Source of the DNA: Planctomycetota bacterium
Lineage (GTDB): Bacteria > Planctomycetota > UBA1135 > GCA-002686595
Assembly (NCBI GenBank): GCA_029248265.1
Contig: JAQWJQ010000229.1
Span: 1 to 44,571 of the forward strand
Reading direction: 5' to 3'
Length of the DNA: 44,571 bases
The translations under genes and the position numbers were made by a program. Below are positions 26,107 to 33,004 of this stretch, one piece after another (position 1 is the stretch's first letter; the number at the start of each line of letters is the position of its first letter). The notes under the pieces are model-generated. The model worked only from the letters and a program-made list of their open reading frames with translations, was not told the origin of the DNA and did not search any database.

Positions 26107-26523
26107 TCAGTCCGCCGGCGCGTCCGTATGGGCGAAGTCCATCACGGCGCGCAGGATCGAACGGCAGGAGACCTGCCCGACGAACTTGCCCTCCTTGACG
26201 ACCGGGAAGCGGCGCCTGTGGCCGTCGATGAGCTTCTGGGCCACGTCCACGACGCTCAACCCGACCTCCACCGACTCCACCTCGGAGGTCATGATGTCCG
26301 CCACCGTTCCCCCGACCTCACCGTGGTAGGTGCCACTGAGCACCGCCTCCAGGCAGTCCATCTCGGAGATCACCCCAACGACCTTGCCTTGGTCGTCGAG
26401 GACTGAGGCTCCAGAGATGCTGCGCTCGGTGAGCGCGCGAATAGCCTCGAAGATGTGGGTCTCCGGCTTCAGGGTCACCGGTGATCGGGTCATGTGATCT
26501 TCGGCTTCGACAGAACGCAGCAT
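26107..26523 (-). CDS. CBS-domain-pair protein
   Basis: ATG 26523 is chosen because an AGGAG lies six bases upstream; a longer start at 26562 is possible but has no such signal. The 138-residue protein consists of two CBS domains: DHMTRSPVTLKPETHIFEAI...VLDDQGKVVGVISEMD and DIMTSEVESVEVGLSVVDVA...VVKEGKFVGQVSCRSIL. Stand-alone CBS pairs bind adenine nucleotides and act as energy sensors; the target is unknown here. It converges with the formate dehydrogenase operon, with no sign of co-transcription. Confidence 0.88.
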   Translation of the reverse strand: MLRSVEAEDHMTRSPVTLKPETHIFEAIRALTERSISGASVLDDQGKVVGVISEMDCLEAVLSGTYHGEVGGTVADIMTSEVESVEVGLSVVDVAQKLIDGHRRRFPVVKEGKFVGQVSCRSILRAVMDFAHTDAPAD

Positions 26524-26685
26524 GGCGGACTCCTCGCTAGTTGAGTTGTGTGTGAACGGCACCGGTCGTCGCCGGGGACGACTTCATCCTAGGCAGGGCC
26601 TCAGGGATTGAGCAAGCCGACCTGCGCTGGCGCCCACCAGGGCGCCTTCGGTCGTGCTTCGCTCCTCGCGCGCCGTCAGGTCGAG

Positions 26686-26760
26686 GTGGGGCCCAGCTCG
26701 GTGGGGGCCAGTTGGTTGGGGCTCCGCCTGGTGAGGTTCGGGTGGAGTGGCATGGGCCCC
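26686..26760. repeat. degenerate 15-bp G-rich periodic repeat
   Basis: Five units of 15 bp (starts at 26686, 26701, 26716, 26731 and 26746) share runs of GGGG or GGG at matching positions, but much of each unit differs. The array fills part of the 259-bp gap between the CBS gene and the nitrilase gene. No convincing protein is encoded here. Confidence 0.5.
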
Positions 26761-26782
26761 TGGGCCTCGCCCCTGGAAGACC

Positions 26783-27742
26783 TCAGGTCGGGTGGCTGCG
26801 GGGCGCGTCGACATCGGTGGGGTCCTTCACGCGGAGCTCGAAGACATCCGGTCTCGCGTAGTGCCCGGTGACATCGAGATCAAAGCGGCCACGGACGACC
26901 GCCCCCGGATCGATCTCTGCGATGAGGACCGCGTCCTCCCCATAGACGGGGCCTGCGAGCACCTCGCCGAACGGGTCGATGATCACGCTCCCGCCGCGAA
27001 TCAGGACCTCATCGGCGGGCAAGCCTCCGCCACCCAGGTCGGGATGGAGGTCGCCTCGCCGAAGGTGCTGGCACGCCGCGAGGACATGACACCGACCCTC
27101 GACGGCGACGTGGCGCATGGTGGACTGCCAGACGTCGCGGTCATCCACGGTCGGCGCACAATAGACCTCGGTGCCCCGGTCAAAGAGGGCGGCCCGCATG
27201 AGGGGCATGTAGTTCTCCCAGCAGATGGCGGCGCCGATCTTGCCCCGGGGCGAGTCGACCACGGTCAGCGTGGAGGCATCACCGCGGCCCCAGACGCACC
27301 GTTCCATGGCGGTCGGGACCAGCTTGCGGTGCTTCCCCCGGAGCTGGCCGTCGGGACCCAGGAACAAGGCGGTGCAGTAGAGGGTCCCTCGCTCTCGCTC
27401 CACGACCCCGATGACGAGCTCCATCCGGTGCTGGGAGGCGATCTGCCCCAGCCGCTCCACGGCGGGCCCGGGGACCTCGATCGCGGCGGCGTGATAGCGC
27501 TCGAAGGCGGCTCGGCCCGCCTCGTCGCGGGTGCCTAGCCGCACGCCGAAGTCGATCCCCTTTGGGTATCCACCGATGAACGCCTCCGGGAAGACCGCCA
27601 CGGCCGCGCCGTCGGCCGCTGCGCGGGCGGTGAGCTCTGCGACCCGCTGGAGCGTGCCCTCGAGGTCCAGGGCGACCGGGGCGGCCTGGAGGACGGCGGC
27701 TCGAAAGGGAGCGCTGGAGAGAGCGTCGGGTCCGGGGGTCAC
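26783..27742 (-). CDS. nitrilase-family carbon-nitrogen hydrolase
   Basis: The start GTG 27742 overlaps the stop of the upstream gene (GTGA), which indicates coupled translation; the frame is open further, but only inside the neighbour. The 319-residue protein has the catalytic triad Glu53 in FPEAFIGGYPKG, Lys140 in KHRKLVPT and Cys174 in AAICWENYMPLMR. The CWEN form and the NYMPLMRAALFDRG stretch are typical of true nitrilases (branch 1) that hydrolyse nitriles to acids plus ammonia. Other branches act on amides or carbamoyl groups. The substrate is unknown; its partner gene encodes a D-threonine-aldolase-like enzyme, so a nitrogenous small molecule is plausible. The protein is cytoplasmic. 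Confidence 0.88.
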   Translation of the reverse strand: MTPGPDALSSAPFRAAVLQAAPVALDLEGTLQRVAELTARAAADGAAVAVFPEAFIGGYPKGIDFGVRLGTRDEAGRAAFERYHAAAIEVPGPAVERLGQIASQHRMELVIGVVERERGTLYCTALFLGPDGQLRGKHRKLVPTAMERCVWGRGDASTLTVVDSPRGKIGAAICWENYMPLMRAALFDRGTEVYCAPTVDDRDVWQSTMRHVAVEGRCHVLAACQHLRRGDLHPDLGGGGLPADEVLIRGGSVIIDPFGEVLAGPVYGEDAVLIAEIDPGAVVRGRFDLDVTGHYARPDVFELRVKDPTDVDAPRSHPT

Positions 27743-28872
27743 GCGAGCGCCTCGTGGCCGCGCGCCGCGACCTCCGCCCGGCCGACGAGTCGTCCATCCT
27801 CGAGGAGCAGGACGTGGGTGGCGAGGTTGACGGTCGGACAAACGTGACCAGGGATCAGGCGCAGCAGCGATCCGCGCGCGGGTCGCGCGCTGCCGGTTGC
27901 CTCGAAGATGGTGTGCTCTTCGCTCTGCCCGCGGGCGACGAGGTGGGCGTGGTCCAAGACCTCGGCGATGCGGTCGGGTCCAGTGCCCTCGATGGACTTG
28001 GAGCCGGCGTCGCAGGTGACGCGGTTCGCTCCGGGGAGGCTGGCGACGCGAGTGAGGACGGTCGCGGCGAACTCGGCCTTCAGGTCAGGGAGCTGCTCCA
28101 CCGAGCGCAGGTCGTGATAGATGACGGTGCCGGGAGAGACGCGATGGACCGAGCCAGGGAGGGTGGCGAGGCCGATGTGCTTGAGGGCAGCGGGGAACGC
28201 GGGCGTCCCCGCAGTGACGACCTCGGAGGGGCTATGACCTGCGTCCCGCAGGGCTCCGGAGAGGGCGACGAGATCGTCGTACGAGGAGTGAATCCGTCGG
28301 GAGCGCTCCTCGAGGTCCGCCTCGTGGCGGTGCCCGTCGTAGGCGTGCAGGCCCCGGAAGCGATCGCCGGCCGCGCGGGCGATCGCGCGGACCTCGTCGC
28401 CCTCCTGGACGTCGATCCCTGTGCGCGCCATCCCCAGGTCGATATCGACGAAGACGCCGACTTCGGGGGGGATCTCGACCACCTGTTCAACGGACTCGGC
28501 GAGGGTCGAGAAGGTGACGGCGGGCCATCGCGCGGAGAGCTCTGAGAGCCGCTCGAGGCCCCGTCCGTGGACATGGTGGGCCAGGAGGATGTCCCCAGAA
28601 GGGGTCGACTCGGCCTCGAGCACCGCCGCGAGCACCTCCGCCTCACGGGGGGTCGCGCACTTGAACCGCCTGATCCCGGCCTGGGCGTACAGGGCGAGCA
28701 CCTCGGGGACCTTGGCGGTCTTCACGTGCGGGCGCCATCGGGCGGGGCCCGCGGTGAGGCTCAGGACCGCATCAATGTTCCGCCGCGCCGCTCCCAGGTC
28801 GATGAGCAGGGCGGGGGTGAGAATCCTTTCCGCGAGGTCAGGGTCCAGCGGGGTAGGTTTAGAAGCGGCCAT
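27739..28872 (-). CDS. D-threonine aldolase / D-serine dehydratase-like PLP enzyme
   Basis: The 377-residue protein has the fold-type III (alanine-racemase-like) barrel. TPALLIDLGAARRNID and RPHVKTAKVPEV mark the N-terminal barrel, with the Schiff-base lysine in RPHVKTAK. VTAGTPAFPAAL and CDAGSKSIEG follow. The C-terminal SEEHTIFEA and PGHVCPTVNLATH carry the His and Cys that bind the metal in D-threonine aldolase and eukaryotic D-serine dehydratase. Such enzymes cleave or dehydrate beta-hydroxy-D-amino acids. It is translationally coupled to the nitrilase downstream. D-threonine aldolase versus D-serine dehydratase cannot be told by eye. An 88-bp gap separates it from the divergent lipoprotein gene. 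Confidence 0.87.
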   Translation of the reverse strand: MAASKPTPLDPDLAERILTPALLIDLGAARRNIDAVLSLTAGPARWRPHVKTAKVPEVLALYAQAGIRRFKCATPREAEVLAAVLEAESTPSGDILLAHHVHGRGLERLSELSARWPAVTFSTLAESVEQVVEIPPEVGVFVDIDLGMARTGIDVQEGDEVRAIARAAGDRFRGLHAYDGHRHEADLEERSRRIHSSYDDLVALSGALRDAGHSPSEVVTAGTPAFPAALKHIGLATLPGSVHRVSPGTVIYHDLRSVEQLPDLKAEFAATVLTRVASLPGANRVTCDAGSKSIEGTGPDRIAEVLDHAHLVARGQSEEHTIFEATGSARPARGSLLRLIPGHVCPTVNLATHVLLLEDGRLVGRAEVAARGHEALA

Positions 28873-28960
28873 TGGGGTCGCAGCGGGCGTGGCGTCCGCT
28901 TGCAGATCTGCTCCATGGATACACTCGCCGCTCTGGGCGGGATAGGGTTAGAGCGCACGA

Positions 28961-31900
28961 ATGCTGGACCTCCGCACGAACCAGATTCTCATGATCGCCG
29001 CTCTCGGCGGGCTCTTTGGAGCCTGTGGGGGCGGGAGCGCTGGAGGACCCTCTCCGGTGGCGATCTTCGCCGGGGACGATGTGGCGGCCTTCTCACGTGC
29101 GCGAGTCGTCCTCGAGGCGGCCGCGGCGAGCGGCCAAGAGGTGCCCTCGTTCCAGTGGGTCCAGGTCGGCGGTCCCGCGGTGGTGCTCGAGGCGGTGCCG
29201 GGCGGCGCCGCAGGTGCCATCAGCTTCTTGGCCCCTGATCGAGACACCGACCTCGAGTTCGTGGCGAGCGGCCTCTCGGCCACAGGCGGCACGCTGGGTT
29301 CCGACTCCGTGACGGTTGTTGTGGAGGCGCCGCGGACCGAATTCGAGGTGGAGCCCCTCTCGACGATCAGCCTTGGCGCGGGGCACGCGCTGGCCTCGGC
29401 CTACCACGAGGCCACGGCCCAGGCCTTCGTGATCGACCCTGTTCTCGGCGAGGTCCTCGTGTTCGACCTGTCCGATCCTTCAGAGCCGATCCTCGCTGGC
29501 AGCATCGACGGGCCGTCGCCTGCCTTCGGGTATGTGCCTGGCCCGCCGCTCGCGGTGGACTGTGGCGCGTCGGGTCCGGTGGTCGTCACGTGGGGGGCCG
29601 AGACCATCGAGTTCCCCGGGCGGGTCCAATTCATCGACCCGGTGACCTTGCTCCCGGAGCTCGCGGTCTCCTCGTTCGGCTCCAACCCGGTCGGCATTGA
29701 CGTGACTCCGGACGGCCTGGTCGTGGCGGTCGCCTGTGCCGGGGATCCGCCGTTTGTGGGGGGGGGAGAGGCCCTCGGCTATGTGACGATCTTCAGGGTG
29801 CCGCCCGGCGGACCGGCCCTCATCAATCAAGGGACGGACATCGCGCCGATCCCTTTCACCGCCTTCGACGGCGAGGAGTCGGTGCTCGAGGCGGAGGGCG
29901 TTCGTTGGTTCAATTCGGTGGGCACTCGCGCCTCCATCGAGCTGACCCCGAGGGCAGTGGCCTTGAGCCCGGACGGCGCGCAGGCGTGGGTCGCCTGCTC
30001 GGAGAACGACGCCCTCATCGTCATCGACACGGTCGAGGAACTCGCGACCAAGTGCCTGTCTCTGGACGACAGAGCTTGGGGGACCTTCCAGGCAGGGGCC
30101 GCAGTGAGCGGTCAACGGATCGAGTGGGGCACGCCGCCGACGCAGGTCACGACACCGAGCGGCGACTCGGTCGAGGTGGGAGGGTTCTCGGGGATCGCGA
30201 GCGCGGTTGAGGTCGGCGGAGGCCGGATCCGCGCCACGGTGATCGACGGGGCCGGTCCGGCGTTGGCCCCGGTCGACATTGACGGAGACCTGTCCCTCGA
30301 GCTTCCCATGGTGGACCCGGACCTGCAGCTGCGGCTCCGGGTCGTGGAGATCGACCCCGCGACCGGCGCCGTCGACCTCCTGTCGGAGCTCCCCCTCACA
30401 GACGGGGCTGGAAGCGCCGTGGTGGGGCGGCCGAGCTTGTTCGCATCCTCCGCGGGCCTCGCCCAGGAGGATGAGCCCACGGTGGACCTGAGCGGCGCCC
30501 CTGTGGCGCCCTCGGACCTGGGGGCACGCTTCAGCGGCGCTGCCGCGATTGATTCCGGGGGCGTGTGGCTCGCCGACGCGCGGCGCTGTGGCCTCTGGAG
30601 GTTCGACGCCGCGGGGTCTTTGGTGCAGCGCTTCGTCCCTGCCGGGACGCCGGGCTCGTTGGGGAGCGGGACCTTGCCCGCCGTCTATGCCACGCGGCGT
30701 GCGAACCTCAGCTTCGATCTCGGGCGCCGCTTCGGCGGGTTCGGTGCGCTCGCTCACCAGGAGGGCCCGGGCCTCCTCACCGTCGCGACGCGGCTCCCGC
30801 TCGATAATCCAGATACCGCCGATGACTTGACCTCCGCGGGCTCAGCGGTGATCCGGCTGCTCCAGGTGGATGACACCACCGGCCTTCCCGTGGGTGAATA
30901 CGCCCTCGTGCTCGACGCACCCGACCACTCGATCGAGGGCCTGTGCGTCTCGAGCAGTGCGGCCTTCGGCGGCCTCGCTGTGCTCGAAGTGGCAGCGGAC
31001 CCGTCGGGGTTCCGCGGCGTCTACTCCGTTGACCTCTCCTCGGCGACCAACCTCCAGAGCCTGGATCCCGTGGACTACGCCGCGGCCTCGAGCCTCCTGG
31101 AGTCGACGCCTCCGGATCAGCTCGGGGCGCTCCCGGTCCCGGTCGTCCCGGTCCGCAAGGTCTTGCGCGCGAACCTGGCCGACGCCGGCCTCGGCGGGAG
31201 CGGCCGCGCGAGCGGTTTGGCGGCGCTCGGGGACGACTTCGTGGTGACCTTTGACAACGGCGCAAGACTCGACGTCGCCGCGTCGTCGCCCAGGACCGGC
31301 GCGCTGACAGGCGTCGGGGGTCCTGACTCGGCCTTCGCCGTCGTGCAACTCGAGCCGGAGGGGCTCGACGCCAAGAGCACCCCCGGAGCCTTCGAGCCGA
31401 AGCCGCTCCCTGTTCAGGGGCTGAGCCAACCCCTCGACCTCCTGGCGTACTCTGATCGTGGTCAGGTCCGATTGGCCCTCGCGAACGGTGGGCTCGCCCG
31501 GGTCCTCCCTCCCGGCGAGGGCGCCGGGTTCGACGAGCGAGAGGCCGTGCAGGGGCTGACCCTGGACACCATGACCTTCCCCGGGGCGTTGCAGCTCCAG
31601 CAGCCCGACCAAGCAGGGGACCTGATGGTCTCGACGGTGGGGAACGATCCAGACGGAGACGGGCTGACGGATCGACTCCTCGCCTTTGGTGCCCGGTCGA
31701 TCGGCCTGCGGGATGCCGATGGCTCGGAGATCTGGAGCTCTGGTCAGCGCCTCGCGGCGCGGGCCGCGGCGCTCGACCCCGCGGCGCAGCGCGCGAACGC
31801 GACCATGGGCGGCCTGCGACCCATCAAGCTCGCTCTCGGAGAGGTGGGCGGCGTCCCGTACCTGCTCGCGGTCATGGAGGGTCCTGGCGCGGTGGCGGCC

Positions 31901-32050
31901 TTTGACCTGGCGAACCCTGTGGCCCCGCTCTTCGCGGGGTGGCTCACGGGGCCGCAGGGCGCGGCCGATGTCGACGCCGCTGGTGACCTCGTGGTCGTGA
32001 CTGACCCGAGCCTGGGTCAGGTCCGGGTCCTCGGCCTCTCGAGGCTCTGA
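28961..32050 (+). CDS. large lipoprotein combining choice-of-anchor I and phytase-like esterase segments
   Basis: The 1029-residue protein has a signal and lipobox LFGAC (Cys22), followed by a Gly-rich linker. Residues of about 130-380 resemble choice-of-anchor I propellers: PVGIDVTPDGLVVAVACAGDP, IPFTAFDGEESVLEAEGVRW, and PRAVALSPDGAQAWVACSEN. The middle (about 520-800) resembles esterase-like phytase domains: GGVWLADARRCGLWRFDAAG, FGALAHQEGPGLLTVATR, and repeated SIEGLCV-type turns. Near the C-terminus, LLAFGARSIGLRDADGSEIW and VAAFDLANPVAPLFAGW return to the choice-of-anchor pattern. This suggests one domain inserted in the other. It is exported and lipid-anchored; enzymatic activity is unproven. 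Assignments are from remembered motifs. Confidence 0.78.
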   Translation: MLDLRTNQILMIAALGGLFGACGGGSAGGPSPVAIFAGDDVAAFSRARVVLEAAAASGQEVPSFQWVQVGGPAVVLEAVPGGAAGAISFLAPDRDTDLEFVASGLSATGGTLGSDSVTVVVEAPRTEFEVEPLSTISLGAGHALASAYHEATAQAFVIDPVLGEVLVFDLSDPSEPILAGSIDGPSPAFGYVPGPPLAVDCGASGPVVVTWGAETIEFPGRVQFIDPVTLLPELAVSSFGSNPVGIDVTPDGLVVAVACAGDPPFVGGGEALGYVTIFRVPPGGPALINQGTDIAPIPFTAFDGEESVLEAEGVRWFNSVGTRASIELTPRAVALSPDGAQAWVACSENDALIVIDTVEELATKCLSLDDRAWGTFQAGAAVSGQRIEWGTPPTQVTTPSGDSVEVGGFSGIASAVEVGGGRIRATVIDGAGPALAPVDIDGDLSLELPMVDPDLQLRLRVVEIDPATGAVDLLSELPLTDGAGSAVVGRPSLFASSAGLAQEDEPTVDLSGAPVAPSDLGARFSGAAAIDSGGVWLADARRCGLWRFDAAGSLVQRFVPAGTPGSLGSGTLPAVYATRRANLSFDLGRRFGGFGALAHQEGPGLLTVATRLPLDNPDTADDLTSAGSAVIRLLQVDDTTGLPVGEYALVLDAPDHSIEGLCVSSSAAFGGLAVLEVAADPSGFRGVYSVDLSSATNLQSLDPVDYAAASSLLESTPPDQLGALPVPVVPVRKVLRANLADAGLGGSGRASGLAALGDDFVVTFDNGARLDVAASSPRTGALTGVGGPDSAFAVVQLEPEGLDAKSTPGAFEPKPLPVQGLSQPLDLLAYSDRGQVRLALANGGLARVLPPGEGAGFDEREAVQGLTLDTMTFPGALQLQQPDQAGDLMVSTVGNDPDGDGLTDRLLAFGARSIGLRDADGSEIWSSGQRLAARAAALDPAAQRANATMGGLRPIKLALGEVGGVPYLLAVMEGPGAVAAFDLANPVAPLFAGWLTGPQGAADVDAAGDLVVVTDPSLGQVRVLGLSRL

Positions 32051-32059
32051 GCGGCGGCA

Positions 32060-32083
32060 GGGCCGGGAGAGGCCCGCCGGCCC
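32060..32083 (+). terminator. hairpin after the large lipoprotein gene
   Basis: A perfect 7-bp GC stem (32060-32066 with 32077-32083) with a 10-nt loop starts 10 bp after the stop. There is no U-tract. It may terminate this transcript before tdk. Confidence 0.35.
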
Positions 32084-32288
32084 CTCTGGCGCTGCGTGGG
32101 GCCGACCGTCGACGCTCCCCGGCTCGGCCTCACGCCGCTCAGGTCATGACCGAGCGTCTCACCCGAGGTGCGGGCTCTCTGTGGCCGTCAGCAGCGGTCT
32201 TGCGGTTGAAGTGGGGGTCGGTTCCGCGACCCTCGTTACCGCAGCGAACGATATGGTCGGTACCGTTACGTGGGACCGAACAAAGACC

Positions 32289-32900
32289 ATGGCCAAGCTC
32301 TACTTCAACTACTCGACCATGAACGCGGGCAAGTCGACCGTGCTCTTGCAGGCCGACTACAACTACCGCGAGCGCGGCATGGGCACGCTCGTGATGACCG
32401 CGGCCCTGGATGACCGCGGGAGCGAGAGCCGTGTGACGAGCCGGATCGGTATCGACGCCGCCGCGCGGACCTACCGACCGGGTGAGGACCTCTTCGCGGT
32501 CATCGAGGGAGAGCTCAAGGAGCGCGGCGAGGCTGATCCGATCGCTTGCGTGCTCATCGATGAGGCGCAGTTCCTGACGCCCGAGCAGGTCTGGCAGCTG
32601 GCGCGGGCTGCCGACGATCTCGGCGTCCCGATCATGACCTACGGCCTCCGAGTGGACTTCCGTGGGGAGCCCTTCCCCGGCTCCGCGGCGCTCCTCGCGC
32701 TGGCGGACTCCATGCGCGAGATCCGCACGATCTGCCACTGCGGCCGCAAGGCCACCATGGTCATCCGGAAGGACGGCGCAAACAACGTGATGACCACCGG
32801 CGAGCAGGTTCAGATCGGCGGCAATGAGACCTACCTGTCTCTCTGCCGGCGGCACTGGAGGGAGTCCTTCGAGGGTCGCTCCAACGCCAGCGAGCGGTAG
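32289..32900 (+). CDS. tdk: thymidine kinase (type II)
   Basis: The start ATG 32289 gives MAKLYFNYSTMNAGKST, matching the E. coli Tdk N-terminus. The frame is open 36 codons upstream, but those residues have no counterpart. The 203-residue enzyme phosphorylates thymidine with ATP in the salvage pathway. The P-loop is NAGKST (residues 12-17), the catalytic Glu lies in DEAQFL, and the lasso region begins TYGLRVDFRGEPFPGS. Two of the zinc ligands are in ICHCGRKAT, and another cysteine is in YLSLCRRHW. The gene ends in TAG and stands alone; it is convergent with a metalloprotease gene. Confidence 0.95.
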   Translation: MAKLYFNYSTMNAGKSTVLLQADYNYRERGMGTLVMTAALDDRGSESRVTSRIGIDAAARTYRPGEDLFAVIEGELKERGEADPIACVLIDEAQFLTPEQVWQLARAADDLGVPIMTYGLRVDFRGEPFPGSAALLALADSMREIRTICHCGRKATMVIRKDGANNVMTTGEQVQIGGNETYLSLCRRHWRESFEGRSNASER

Positions 32901-32931
32901 GCGCCCGCGCTTCGCTGTGGGGCACGAAAGC

Positions 32932-32978
32932 GCCCGCGCCCGCGGAGCGCCCCTGGAGGCGACCGCGGACGCGGGCGT
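32932..32978. terminator. hairpin between convergent tdk and metalloprotease genes
   Basis: The stem has 8 bp (32932-32939 with 32971-32978), one C-A mismatch, and 6 more bp (32941-32946 with 32964-32969), with a 17-nt loop. It lies in the 104-bp convergent gap and may serve both genes. Confidence 0.5.
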
Positions 32979-33004
32979 TGAGCCGCGTAGCTCTCAGGGC
33001 TCCT

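Noticed and set aside
29480-30757. 425-codon minus-strand frame opposite the large lipoprotein gene
   Set aside because: The plus-strand protein has a lipobox and domain motifs. The antisense frame is Arg/His/Pro-rich and shows nothing recognisable.
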